Assembly (NCBI GenBank): GCA_040954595.2 | Contig: CM082579.2 | Coordinates: 8,866,001 to 8,930,000 of the forward strand | DNA length: 64,000 nt | Origin: Balanoglossus misakiensis | Taxonomy: Eukaryota; Hemichordata | Reading direction: 5' to 3' | In this document: piece by piece, positions 23,209-48,400 of the stretch | How the letters are laid out: every line of letters begins with the position of its first letter | Position numbering within the stretch: position 1 is the first letter of the stretch | The notes under the pieces: generated by a model | Database searches by the model: none | What the model was told of the DNA's origin: nothing | Seen by the model: the letters and a program-made list of their open reading frames with translations, nothing else | Position numbers and translations under genes: made by a program

Positions 23209-24095
23209 GAGTACGTGATATTATAGAGCTGTTGGCGAATTGGATGATGGTGGACATTAATGGAGATTATGGACAAGACTGTGATGACTGCGGAAACCGA
23301 CGCTGTCTGTGAGACATACTTGTGTCACAGTGACTGAAACTCTATCTAGAAGTTAGACATCCTTCTCAATTACATAGCATTGCATGCATAAAATGGCATT
23401 TCAGTATCGATTTGTTGTTTCCCTTCTGTCTTTGTCGCCCGTTATTACAATGTATTTCAAAGACAACCGAGCTCCTGCATGGACGGCCTTGTTGAATGAT
23501 TTACTGGTTATCGTTGGTATAGCAATTATTTGGAATAAAGTTATTGGTTATGGCATCGGTATGCTGTCGTTATACTAGTATTCACTCGCAATTCTGGGGT
23601 CAAAGGTCACAAACTTCCACACCCTGCATGATGTCATAAACACCACATCATAGAATATATAGCACAACCTACGACAGGATCGCGGCCCAAGTATGCGTAT
23701 GACATTTTTTACTCCGATGCAGCGACCCATTACGTATAAGACGCGCATATTTCTACATTGTTTGAATATCTCAGATTGGACGGTTATACATGTATCTCTA
23801 ATGTTCTGATACTCCGTATGTCACACCTACACACACAGACACATAATTTATTTCCTTATAAAAATGTGTCGTCGGGCTTTATTGAACGTATTGCACATGT
23901 TAGAAAATCCGCTTCGCTACCGCCACGTTATCAGATTTCATAAATAAAAAATAGCTGATGCATGCTTACTCTGTTATTTGAACAATAGAACATGTTCGTC
24001 TTAAATTATCGACAAAGATCTACCAAAGTGATAGAGAAAGCAGACAGTACCAGTATAGGCAAGCTAAAAATCCAATCGGGAGGTCCATCACAATT
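23209..24095. other. Tail-to-tail intergenic region, subtilisin and gene B
   Basis: Both neighbours are transcribed toward this stretch. A minus-strand AATAAA (23878-23883) could end gene B. A plus-strand AATAAA near 23943-23948 could end the subtilisin transcript, so the 3' ends may overlap. A lone DR1-like GGGTCAAAGGTCA lies at 23598-23610. No gene is seen. Confidence 0.5.
23878..23883 (-). terminator. Polyadenylation signal candidate of gene B
   Basis: AATAAA on the minus strand, about 213 bp past the predicted gene B stop at 24096. Confidence 0.4.
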
Positions 24096-35907
<11,812 letters not shown>

Positions 35908-38900
35908 GTAAGTACCCAAGTATCCCTCCCCGTCTAGTCTTTTAACAAGTTGCCTTCCTGTACAATCTTTTCCTTCCCCTTCAGTTTCGTCAATGTTTCT
36001 GAACGTCGGAGTGAAAAACGACAATTCAATTCATCGGACGTGTCACAGAACTCGTGTTGAACATTGTCCGTAACTGGAGATGAAGATATACAGGACAGAT
36101 CAAAACTGTATGATTTATGTCTCCGGTTGTGTATATACAGCAAACAGTTATGATTACATGAGAGTACGACACAACCATCAAAGCGCGGCGGCGCTCAGTT
36201 CGACTGATTCTTGACAGAATTATGAGACGGAAACTCAATCCCGGAAACCAATGTCGTTTTGAAATCGTCGATAAGAACGAACCTTCCCTTGAAATCTGTC
36301 ATAACAGTAAACAGAATTGCTGACGAGTTATGCGAACCCGACAACAATTTCTGAGACTGCGCTGCATTCGCAGAACGAGCGTGTTTTTCGTCGAAGAGTA
36401 TACAACATGAGAATTGTTGGGCTATAAAATTACAACTTGTCATCTGATATATGGAACGTGATGACAGAGGGAATAAACTTCGTGTTGACTGGAGTCTGAT
36501 TTTCTCCATGCGTGGAACACGGTTATACACGTCCACCAATATAAACAACCACCGCGTTTCAGAAAGACTTTTGGTGAGCGCTCTTGGCCAATATTAAAGG
36601 TATGTAATGGCATACACACAGTGAAGGGGCTTTAGCGAACTGAGATCAGAGACGCGCCAAATATTTATGCTCTGAGGCGACCGATACAAGTATAGACTCC
36701 CTATAAGATTGGCAGCAAGACAAGACCAGCCTGCTGTGAATGTGGTATGATCCCATCTGATGTATTTACGTCTGAGTTGAAATTTGGGTCGCCGAGTGTC
36801 TGAAGGGTTCGAGGTCTGCAATTAACCGGGACCTTGTGCTGACAGTGCAGAGTACGTTGAAATCGCTGGCAACATTTTGTCGGCCTCGGCTTAACCTACA
36901 ATTACAGCACGGCCTGCTTGGGGGTCTTTCGGACTGGTCGTGACCAAGGCTAAAATGCGCATTTTCTTCGCACTTTTCTTGTGTAAACCGCAATACAAAC
37001 TTGCATTCACACAACGCCGACTACTCATCAACATGATCGTTGATTGAAGTAACGTTATACTATCAATCTCAGTTGGTAGCCTGGACTGTTATGATGCTGG
37101 GATATTTCATTACATTTAGCGATGCGATTAGTATTTTAATCATACCACATGAACATAAAACATCATGTCTCGTGCCCGATACCTTTCCGGACATCTTCTA
37201 ATTCCGGTTCAGTTCCTCATTCCACGGGACATTCCATGGCGGAACCAAGGATATACGTAAACAGCAAAACAAGGGAGAGTCCTCTTTGCAGTTAACGTAG
37301 GGCGCGGACTTGGTCTAAGGCCGGATATGCGTTTCTCGAACAGGACCCATCACTATATCAGTAACACTGGCTTACTCGTATTTTGTTTTCCAAGTTTCAT
37401 GCGACATACTAATTTTAAAACAGGCGCCCTCAGAAATTGTATATGTCTGTCAGTCATCGAACTATGAGAATCGAAAACGGTAGAAATACTTGTATATGAA
37501 ATTCAGATGAGAACAAAAATATTTCCGGTGCAAGTCTGTGATCAGATAAGGGTAATTACACACGAATATTTTGTCGATGAATTGTGCAAATATCGTTGTC
37601 CAAGACAGGGCGGTGAGATAAATCCTTTCATAAATTCCCCCATCGACACCCCCTCCCGATTCGCGATTTTGCTTTGAGCTTTGTCGTGGCTCTCGTCACG
37701 TGTTTTTGTAAAATGCGACCTTGCCAAAAGGGCTGCCGGGCAGGGCAATCCCAAACTCGCTTGCAAGCTGAGAACATGTGCAAATTCTTACCTTGCGATC
37801 TGACAGTTGTCATAATGAAGTCCGTGGCGCCAAACGCCAGCCAGCAACACAGGACGGTCGTCTGCGCACGCAAGGGCACCATTTCCAATCGTCAAATGAA
37901 CTGTATCGTTATAATCTTGAAATCCGCATGGAAGCATTAAGGAAGTTCGTTCCTGCTGTCTGTTGCAACAAGTATCTTTGACGTCGACGTGGAAGTAGAA
38001 GTTATAGCGACCATCATCCCGCAGCCGCCGAACCGAGAGGTCACGTGATGACTCACCCCAAGAACGAGGAAGTGGACGTTTCGTTAACTCGAGCACGCAG
38101 CGTCCGGCTTTCGAAGAATTTAGGTTACATATAGTGTATTGGAGGAATACTTGGACTGCCATGGGTAAGTCCGAAAAAGTTTGTATTATAATAAAGTAAT
38201 AATGGATTTACTAATAAGGCGTGGCCCATTCGATATGCGGGAGGGAGGGTCGAGGGCTTTTACGGACAAAAATTGTCGCTAGCCAACTGTGAAAAAAAAT
38301 GTTTGTCTCTGCATTAGCCTACAATGCAAAAAATGTTTACTTTTAGGGCGGCCAATACTCTTGTCGATGCAAGCCATGTAATATTTTGGATTAATTCCGT
38401 CATTTCTGTATTATTAAATAAAAATATATACATAGCCTACATGTACTGGCAACACAATCGGCGTGAAAGATAACCACACAACGACTGGAGTGGACACTCC
38501 TCTGCTTGAAGATCCTACCGTAGCGGGCGTGTACATACTCCCAGGTTGAAAAATGAATGACACGTCAGGCGAGACAGACACGCGGTTTTCGCACACTACT
38601 TCATCGATTTATAATTATATATAATTGCTATCCTAATAATAAGTGGAGAGCCGAATAAATATCACGGTGGAATCATTTGGCATTATCCCGAATATGTACT
38701 GCAAACATCTGTGCTTATACACTGTAAAGGAAAAATGTGTAACAGATGCCGCGGACGTGATTGGTTTTGATTGAAAGGCAGGCGTGATTAAAAGCGAGTC
38801 CATGTCACCAGTTTCACCAAGCGGGCTCGGGATGCCACAGAAAATATGGCCATCACGCCGACAAACTGACACTGATGTGTAATTATCATTCATAAGAAGC

Positions 38901-39452
38901 ACGCCTATACTTTGGCGGCCCAGGTGTAGTAGAGTTACATTGGCAGTCCGAGTAAGTACAGAGCAAATTGTGTTATATTGTCTAAATTTGTAATAGTAAC
39001 ACCACTGTAATACGGGGCTAAAGCATTCACGTGAATGTGGCAGCTGGTCCCATTTTTTCCGCGCTCATTTCATCCATTGTTATCACTCTCCCCCAACAAA
39101 ACAACTCAAAATGTTCAGACAAAATATGCATTTAAAGTGTAGACAGAAGATCTAGACCCACACAGTTAACGGATTTGCGGGTTATACTGCAGCGTGTATA
39201 GTTTGTATTTCGCAGCGACGTGGATTTGGCCAGAAAACATCAAAATAAGTGTCGGTTGCGAGAAATGTATTTTTGAAAGTCAATGAGCTTCAGATTTTCC
39301 AGAGAATATCAACGGCATCTTTTTAATATTGTGTTTTGCTATTTATATTGTCTGTGTTCCGACATAATCGTCTACCGTGTCAGGGTCAGCTGATGGCGTT
39401 CCATCTTCCCGCAGATTAGCCTATAGATATTTTAGGATCACGCACGGTCACC
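35908..39452. other. Divergent intergenic region, gene B and the sulfotransferase gene
   Basis: Gene B runs left and the sulfotransferase gene runs right, so both promoters should lie here, but I cannot place either with confidence. There is no obvious transposon. Several minus-strand exon-like stretches between 37792 and 39000 are listed separately. 36.1-37.7 kb holds nothing I can support. Confidence 0.5.
37792..38162 (-). other. Possible exon of an unrecognised minus-strand gene
   Basis: Open for 124 codons, ending at a strong donor CGCAAG|GTAAGA (37792). The product has seven cysteines and an N-glycosylation motif (CGFQDYNDTVHLTIGNG), which looks like an extracellular domain. Two more open stretches in the same direction, about 38590-38440 (CENRVSVSPDVSFIFQPGSM) and about 38960-38730 (NDNYTSVSVCRRDGHIFCG), could be upstream exons. 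I do not recognise the family, and no complete model could be built. Confidence 0.25.
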
Positions 39453-40544
39453 ATGGAAACCACCCGCGTGGTCCCGACACATCGGAGGCGGCGTTTCAAC
39501 TTGTTCAGCATATACAACACCCTCCTGTCGACGGCCGTGATGATATCTGTCGTTGGGCTTTACTCCTTCTCGCAGAGAATGAAAGTCGAGACCCGGCTGC
39601 CGACTACAGCAAACGACCTTCGAGAAGAGAGGTCGCGCCTGGACGCAGCGTCGACGTCGACACACGGGCCCGCCACCATCACTGCAAAAACGGGCCTGCC
39701 CATGGACGTCGGAATGACGAAGAATATCACGAGGCTCGTCTACAACAGGGTCGGGAAGTGCGGCAGTCGAACGTTGCTGGCGGTAATCGAGAAAACGTCC
39801 CACTGGAATAAATTCAACAACGCGAAGAGTCGGGAATACCACGGCAGGATTCTTGACAACAGCGAGGAAGCGGAACTCGTCGATGAAATCATGAACCTGA
39901 CGCCGCCTTTCCTGTACAACCGTCACATAGACTACGTCGATTTCGAACGACACAACGTCGGACACGCCCCGATGTACATAAATCTCATACGGGACCCCGT
40001 GGACCGCAAAATCTCGTCGTTTTACTATCTCCGTTTCGGGGACATGCAGCAGTCGCGAGAATCGACCAAGCGTGACCTGAACGTCACGTTCGAAGAATGC
40101 GTTCTCGAGGAACACGACGAGTGCAGGGCGGGCATGATCTCCATCATCCCGTACTTCTGCGGTCAGTCGGATCGCTGTCGCGAGGACGGCGAGTGGGCGC
40201 TGGCCACGGCCAAGCGTAACGTGGTAGAGAAGTACGTCTTTGTGGGGATCTTGGGACATTTCGAGCGGTCCTTGCGCGTTTTCCGTTACCTCCTGCCCCA
40301 GTTCTTCCGATTGGCCCCGAAGGCCTACAAGATCATCCAGAAGAAAGACGCCATGGCGAAATTCAAGTCTCGTTCGCGCAAAGAGGCGCCGGATTACGTC
40401 AAACAAATTATGAAGGAAAGGATGCCACTGGATTACGAATTCTACAATTTTGTCGAGGAGCGAATGTTATTACTCGAAAAACAGATTGAAATGGCTGAAT
40501 CCAAAGGGAAGAAATTGAAGAAGACAGCTGTAACCTTCCGGTAA
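39453..40544 (+). CDS. Uronyl 2-O-sulfotransferase-like enzyme, intronless
   Basis: Single open frame of 363 codons with a good start context (CACCATGGAA). A type II anchor at about 16-38 follows a basic cytoplasmic start, as expected for a Golgi enzyme. The 5'-phosphosulfate-binding motif is YNRVGKCGSRTLL (about 96-108) and the 3'-phosphate motif INLIRDPVDRKISSFYYLRFGD-type (about 175). IIPYFCGQ and CREDGEWALATAKRNV are signatures of the UST (dermatan/chondroitin uronyl 2-sulfotransferase) branch rather than HS2ST, where the first motif reads YNRVPKTAST. The family transfers sulfate from PAPS to the 2-O of uronic acid residues in glycosaminoglycans. The coding region has no introns, unlike its neighbours. 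A 3' splice site near 39414 (CCCGCAG) may mark a non-coding first exon. A long antisense frame here is a shadow. Confidence 0.9.
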   Translation: METTRVVPTHRRRRFNLFSIYNTLLSTAVMISVVGLYSFSQRMKVETRLPTTANDLREERSRLDAASTSTHGPATITAKTGLPMDVGMTKNITRLVYNRVGKCGSRTLLAVIEKTSHWNKFNNAKSREYHGRILDNSEEAELVDEIMNLTPPFLYNRHIDYVDFERHNVGHAPMYINLIRDPVDRKISSFYYLRFGDMQQSRESTKRDLNVTFEECVLEEHDECRAGMISIIPYFCGQSDRCREDGEWALATAKRNVVEKYVFVGILGHFERSLRVFRYLLPQFFRLAPKAYKIIQKKDAMAKFKSRSRKEAPDYVKQIMKERMPLDYEFYNFVEERMLLLEKQIEMAESKGKKLKKTAVTFR

Positions 40545-42066
40545 TCGCGGTTGGAAAGACGTTTGGGAGAGGGTCCGATAAAAATCGGAGGGAAGGGTTT
40601 AAAAAGACACTGTCTGTTTTTGAAATTTCAATTTGGCAAACAGGCTGTGCTAGGTCCAATAGTTGTCAGCTGTCTCCTCTGAATCAGCACTGCAGGCAAA
40701 TTCAGACCAAAGCAAAATGATGCGCCACACTCGTCACACGCCCTCTAGAGATAAGTTGATAGTCGAACGTTGGTCAGTCTGAATTTTGTCAGGTGGGCCA
40801 ATGCATTTCCGAAAACGCCACTTCTGTTGCACTTAAACGTTACATATTGTGCTGTACTACTAAAAGAAAAATGAACTGTTCAACAAAAGCTGCAAGTTTA
40901 TACCTGTGGGGTATATGTACATTTATAGTGATCAAAAATGGTTCGAGTTATATCAAGAATATCATTCTGGTTACACATTGCACAATGCTCCGTCGTATTG
41001 CAAGTGGCTTTCAATTCTCACTACATTAAACACATTTTTGCTACCTAGGTTAGCAAAAAAAAATTGTCGTCAGAATTTCAAGATGGCGGATTTATGCATA
41101 AATTGTGACAGGAATTTCAGAAGCTTAAGTAATGTAATGATAATACTGTAATTTTGTTGCAGAAAACAAAATAAAACAAAGTTGGAAGTGTTCTAACTAT
41201 AAAGAGAGAATTTTAGACGGAGAGAAACCATGCAACACGGGCAAAATAAACATCCCTTCAAAGACTTTTTTACCCATTTTGCTGCCTCTGTAACAACAGC
41301 CCAGTTTGCTTAATGAAAGTGAGATTTAAACGAACCAAGAATGGGTTTGCAGATGTATATTATATAAAAAGCTACATCTCCGTCGTCGTATTAAGCGTGT
41401 ATTGGATACACGCGTGTCGAAGATCAGGACCGGTTCTAGTATACGTACGTGTTTGCCCTCCTCGCGGTTCCCCGCGGAATCTGCGGTAAAAAATTGACAA
41501 TGTGTCATCCAGGAAGCGCACATTTTTGCAATTGTTCGCCTTCTCTTAAAGCTGTTTAGGTTGATAGGCATGCAGCTATCGCACTTTTAGCTGAGACTTG
41601 CGGATACACAACGAAAGAAAGCGAGAAAACAATTTATGAAAGAGGCGGGGATTAAGTTAAAAATCTTTATTTAGTCATAAACAAGCACAACGCGACCAGT
41701 GAGCTAGTCTTCAAAATACAGACTTGCAGTTAAATAACGTCACGCACTATTAATTGAAAACAAGCAAGGATAAAGTTCATTGCCACGCCGTTTTAGTCTG
41801 TTGAGAGAGATAGATACAGCAGGTTTAGTAGCAAAGAGTTAGCGATGGAAACGGAATTTAACAATGGAGAATAAGATGTTGCGCTTAAAAACTTAAAGGA
41901 TAATGTTTGACAGCTTTATATAGTGCTTTAGAGTGAGGAAGGCTGAAGAACAATAGTAAGATGATAGTAAGCATAGTAGATTTAGACACAAGACAAGATG
42001 CTGAAAGATTACCAAAGTCCAAATATTTCAAACTTTCCCTTTAGCGCTGCTTTGAAGGTAGCCATT
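40545..42066. other. Tail-to-tail intergenic region, sulfotransferase and gene C
   Basis: No gene is supported. A plus-strand AATAAA at 41170-41175 could end the sulfotransferase transcript. A minus-strand AATAAA at 41666-41671 could end gene C. Confidence 0.55.
41666..41671 (-). terminator. Polyadenylation signal candidate of gene C
   Basis: AATAAA on the minus strand in the context CTAAATAAAGAT, about 400 bp past the predicted gene C stop. Confidence 0.4.
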
Positions 42067-45000
42067 TTATGCAAACATTACCTTGAAAACATTCTGCTTG
42101 GACCCGTCATCTTGGAAGGTAGGATTTATGTATGCGTCATCAGCCACCGGTGTGCTGGCACTGCAGAAAAAAGGCAAACGATATACGCAGAGCAAGTTAG
42201 TAGAACAACGGAAAACCACTACAAAATGGCGGGAAAATAGAAAAGTAAAGTAATATAAAGATACAATAATGTTGATAGCACAACGTTGGCTATTACAGAA
42301 TATGTCTTCTTCGTCTTGTGTTGACTGAGAATGTCCTCCCACATAAACTCTATATCTTCGCAAGATCTCGCAGTGTCTCGTGGAGTTCGGGAAATTGTCT
42401 ATTCACAAAACGGTATCTACGAGACTCAGTTCTAAATAGGCTTCTGCATGCATGAAACTTACGGTTTGTTTGTCTTGTGTTTGTTAACGCATGTGGTCTG
42501 AATCAGCCATAGCACAAATAGGACAAGAATGACCAGAGCTAACCCTCCAAAGCAACCTATGAGAGCCCACTGCCAGGTAAGGAGACCAGTCTCTGAATGT
42601 AGAAGAGAAAACAACTGCGGACATTAACATTACTGTTTCACTGTTTTTGAGCACACATTCTTATTCACCGGGTTTAATTAAATACGGTACTGCTGTATTC
42701 AAGTTCTCTTAGACATACATCTTGGGACCTTGGAGCCACCATATCGACTCTTAGCAAAATTTGGGACATAAATATCACATGTACATGTGTATATGCGTTT
42801 TCAAGATCACGATGTTGTTCTGACGTCAGAACTACCCGAGGAACTTCAAATATTATTTTCAAAGGAGACTAAAATTACTTTGTGGAAAACTTCACTGACC
42901 TAAACTGCAAAAAAAACTTAATTAATTCTTTTGCCTGCGACAACCCATCGACATTTGCTACAGAGAAAATGCGTTAGAAGTGCTAGTTTCCGTCGCCGGA
43001 AAGTTGTGGTCACATGATTGCTCACGCCTATACCTACGTACCTTCAAGTTTGCAAGATGGAGAGTCGCCATTCCAAGTGCCGTCTGTCTGACAGGTTCTG
43101 TTGCTCGACCCTTGCAGGACATACCCAACTCCACATTGATATTCTACGGTGCAGCTGTATGTTGTGCACGTGACGAGCAGAACTCCGTCGCTCACGTCCC
43201 CGGGGTCTCCACAGTCGACAACTTTGCAGAATAAATAAAGGTGTATCATCAATGAAGATGTTCAACTGGGAAATTATTCGTTGTTGGTGCGGTAGTTTAA
43301 CTTGTGACATTTTGTATGTATGCAGTCAACACTGAAGTTAACAGCGTGGTTTGGCCTCGCCACCATTAGGTAAATGCATGAGAGTCGCGAAGGGATAAAT
43401 AAAAAGTTAAGCAAAATATAATACTTTATGTCTTATAGTTGACATATTAAGAATGGTGAAAATGCAATTTCCAAAATCAGAACAGCGACAGTAGTTATTT
43501 TACCTTCACAATCTGGTGGACTGCCACTCCATGAACCATTTTCCAGACACCGTCGTTGGTGAGACCCAGTCAAGTTGAATCCTTCATTGCACGAAAAAAC
43601 AGCATTCCCGCCTTCGGTGTATTTGTCCACGACCATGCTTCCATTGGAAGGTGCAACGAGAAATCCACAGCTTACAACTTGTAGAGAGCAGACGATAAAG
43701 GTTTGATTCGTGTAAACAAAATGAATTTACAAAAGGGGTGGGGGGGGGGGGGGTTACTGGTGTTCAAGAAACATGGATGTCGCGTGACCAGGACTTTATA
43801 ATCATGAGAAATTGTATACTTTAATCGCGGTTTTTTAATATGACATCGATAATTGACAGAAATGTATAATTCCTGAAACGGTCTGTTTTGTTTGTGTCAC
43901 AGCCGTGATAAAACTTAAACTTTCAGAAGGCGAAGTGTTGTGAGATTGACTGTTACCTTTGGCAGTGTCTTGGACAAAGGCGTTGTACTGCCCCACCGCC
44001 TCCTTGGATGCTTGGGCCACGCTCTCACTGCCTGTCACCTGGTAGTCGAATAGACATTGGGTGTTTTCGCCGCACAGTGCAGCGACCTCGTCGGTGACGT
44101 TTGTCGTTACATCAAAGTCGGGCTCGTAGCCGTAGTCGTTGACCGTGGCGTGACTCTCTCCGGTGTCGTATCGAAACAGGGAATCCTCTTCTGAAACATT
44201 CCCTACAATTTGATTAAGCATGGTTTCTTAGGGATTGGTCAGTTTCTTCGGTCGGGGGGGGGGGGTTGGATTCATGGGGGAGGTCACCCTTTTTTAGAGC
44301 TGGGTGATGGGAGGGGGGTCACCCACTTTTCCGTGTTTAATGGGGGGGTCAGTCCCTTTTTGATATCCACACAATAGCATCCACCGCCCCTCGGCAAAAA
44401 AAGACTGACCAGTCCCTTATCAGTCGAATGGTAAGAGCATGTTAATATCTATTCCAAAGCTACTTTTTCTAGAATCACTCACACGTCATTCCAAACGAGT
44501 AGTGGATCTCTCGAAGGGTCGACTCCGGTGACAGCTGCACTCCAGTGGTGGACATCAAGTCATCATCCGGGTCATCGTTCCACGTTCCCATGAGTCCGCG
44601 CGTCTTGCCCTTCATGGACGGCGGCCCGAACAGCATGTACGACATCATCAGCATCCCTTCTGTAGCCGTGACCTGCACCGATACCCCATTGGTGAACATG
44701 ACCGTAATCGTTGACGTGTTCCCCACGTGGTCCTTAACCACCGAAACACCTGTCATAAGAATATGTCTGGGCATCAGCATGGATAATTAAAAACTGCACA
44801 ACTACATGACTTTTTCTGAATACCTTTTCCAATTTCTCATGCACAAGTAAGTCGTTTCTGAGATCTGTGACAGTATGTTAGAAACACGTCCTTGTATAAC
44901 GACTTCAGTATATATGAAAGTTGGAAGTTTCTAACGTTAGTGACAAAATACATGATAACTAGTAAAATTGCGGTAGTAGATACATGTACGTGAAAATGTT

Positions 45001-45362
45001 TTGTATAATATATTCAGGTGCTCTAGTATCGGCATTCGTACGTCGACGTCTATAAAACGTTCAAATTCCAACAACAGAATGCCCTAGTGCTTTATCTACC
45101 CTACATCTGCATCCATGTGATATAAAATTCGGATTATGAATCCTACCATTAAACGCCCAGAAATTATTCTCCTCGAAATCCGCTCTTTGCCAGCCGATGA
45201 TATTTCCTTCTGTAGTGTTTATCCACGCGTCCAAGATTCTTCGCTCATTCACCTGGATTTGAACGGTGTCGGAAGCTGCCGAAGCCATGGCCACGGCAGT
45301 GAATACGGTGGCATTTTGGACTACTTCACCTGCGATAGATTCACATCACCATTTTAGAATAC

Positions 45363-45458
<96 letters not shown>

Positions 45459-48400
45459 ACAAGACAAACGACGACGACGACAACAACGACAACAACAGCA
45501 ATACTAGTACATATTAAATACACGAGGTAACACAATGTCATCGTATCGCGTAGAAGATCTTGGAGAAATAAGTTAGGATGTTTTCCATCCTAAACAATCA
45601 TTGAAATAGCCAAACCTGACAGCAGTTTTAGCTTCGTCATCCTGCCTTGCATATCGAAAGTGTTGTTTGTTGTCTTGACTAACCAAAACTCCCCATGACC
45701 GTTAAACGTGTACTCCAAACCGTCCAACGTGATCAGATGGGGATCTCCAACCCCACCCCCTGAAAAAAAGCACAATATTTGTTTGTTCAGATGATATCTA
45801 AACTGAATACTCTTGAAGTACTTTAAACTGAAAGATAGTCAGAATATACAGCTGGTGGACCTTTAAAATTAACTTTATATTCATATCGTACTCAAATTGT
45901 TTATCATGATAACAAATCGAACTACTGGCTCACTACACGAACCTCAGCAGGCCAGATGAAAATTGAAATCAGCGAATACCGGGACCAACGATTTTCTGTA
46001 TGTAGTGCATATTTGTGTGTAAATATAAACTGAAAATCTGAATTGTGACGTCACAAGGACTATGCCGCCCTCATCGCCATGCATACCTGGCGCGGGAGGC
46101 TCGTAATCTTTGCAGTCGTCCGACGGTCTCTTTTGAAAGTAAAAATGGCAGAGTTGAGAGGAATAGAAACAGCAGTGTTCCCACGGCAACAAGTCATTCA
46201 GGTAGTGAGACAAGTATGGCACCTTTCCCGGAGACTTGTAGGGATGAACGCCATTATGATGACGTCGGTGAGAGGTACCGCCACTATTCTCATCAGGGCC
46301 GTCTATCAAATTTCCTTCGTCGTTATAGCAACATTGCTGTCCGGAACCATGATCGCTGAAAGGTTAACAATGCCGTGTACACACAGTTAAAGACATTTGG
46401 TATTTAGTGATAAGGTACGTCTAACTACTCAGAGCAAAAGACGCACACATGACGTGTAAATAACAATCGCACTCATTTTATGTGGATATTTAACCCATTC
46501 TTAAAAGAGATACAAATCATCTGTACTTTATTATATATATATGTCAGTACACGTACATGTATTGATGTTGCAATTAGAGCGACCCGATATACCATGGTTG
46601 GTGCAAAAAGTGTAACTTTTGTGTCTTTAAATGCGATGGACTATGTGATGTTTGTCCTGTGTCACGTGAGAATGTCTCCCTATATAAACTGCCTAGCCAC
46701 GCGAGATCTCGTTGGGTCTCGTGGAATGCAGAAAATGGTCTATTGGTTACCTTGATTCAGTAGCTCTGACACAGTGCGCTGCCAGTGGTTTTCTGTGGCA
46801 ATTCTCGGCGTGCGACCACGCTTCGTTACAGTACGGGTGGGCCGTAAATCGGCCAGTGTCCACCCTGGCTTGCTGTAGCGTGCACGGGCAGGGCTCCAGG
46901 TCGTCCAGGAAGCTTTTGTCTTTCTCGGAGGACGACCAGTCTTTGCAATTCTGGCGCGCATCTATGTTGTATTTCCATTTCAGCGAATGGATGCCACTCC
47001 AGAGTGATTGTGGATGCCTATATTTTAACAGGAAGACAACGTTATTTTTTTATTAAACAATAAACATTTCCGACTGTATTGAAAAATACAGCATGAGCCG
47101 GGGTGTGTTAGTCGTCAGCCTATTGACATAATTTCAAGTTCACTCAATTATCCCGAGGGAGTGTCACCCACCCCAAAAAGAACACTGTTGATGTTTTTGT
47201 CGGGCTCAAACGCAATACATGAATGTCGTTTTCCATCTCATTCGGGCGATGAGAGGAATACAGGCCAGACTTTTCGCAAACCTTGGAGGCAGACTTGGCA
47301 TTTACAGACAATGCAACATGAGAAGAGTTTGATTTGAGTGCGCGCGCATGCGCTTCCCATCACTTACTCATCTAGAGAAGATTCAGATTCCGTCAGCCTG
47401 ATAGCTCCTATGTGGTATCGCTCCTCCGAAATAATGTCTCTCTCAAATGTAAACGTTCCGGTGTTGTCGACGTCGTCGTCAATGCTCTCAGCCAGTCGCA
47501 GTTCGGCAACCCCATTAACGGTGTCCTCGACGTAACCGTAGAGGGAGGCCTTGAGAATTTGGCCGCCAATGGTGTCGGGGTCCCAGGTAATCTGGACATC
47601 GTCCGTCTGGTGCCAATTCAATGCATCGACTCGTTTAATCAGTGGGATTCGATTTTCTTCACTCACTGAAACAAAAGACCAGAACAATGATTTTGGTACG
47701 TTATTCGAACTCAACTCTATATTGAATATAGTTGATGCTAATTCGTGCAATAATTAAATTTATTGATATTTGAATAAATATTGGTTTTATTTGGCTATTA
47801 GATTTTATTTTCAAACTTACCCACGGTGAAAATTCCGCGATACTTATCATAGCTGGCGCCCCCATCGATTGATAAGCTGAATTCCAGCCTGCCGACTTCA
47901 TAAAAGATTGGTGTCGAACAAGTGGCGGTCCAGTCATTCTCTTTGGTTGCCCTGACAACATTATCGCCAAATTTACAGTATATGGCACCGCTGCCGAAGC
48001 ACGGTCCAGAGACGTATATGCGTTGTCCCCCAAGCATGTATCCGAAGGTCGGATAGACGCTCAACACACCTATGATTGTGATTGTCAAGACAAAGAACAG
48101 TAGCGATAAATCTATTTTGGACGTCCATCACGCATTTTCTGTCCGGCGAATGCCCTGTGTGGCGCCCTGTTGAACGTCGCATGTTAACAAAGCAAGCACA
48201 ACCCTTGCAAGTACTGAAAGAGCAGATTTTATTTGTGACCTTTTCTCATGTAGCCAGTGTTTCTGTTTAGGTTTGTCTACATTTTTACTAATAGAAGTCG
48301 GCTGGAAGAAGACTGATCCAAGTTTGTTTGAATATAGGTTGTAGGCAATAGAACTTGTCTGTAGTTTTGAAGGCAATTACATGTAAGACGGAAGGCGTGA

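Noticed and set aside
39438-40406. A 322-codon antisense frame over the sulfotransferase gene
   Set aside because: The plus strand encodes a full UST-like protein with both PAPS-binding motifs. The antisense frame is an arginine/valine/aspartate-rich shadow without family features.
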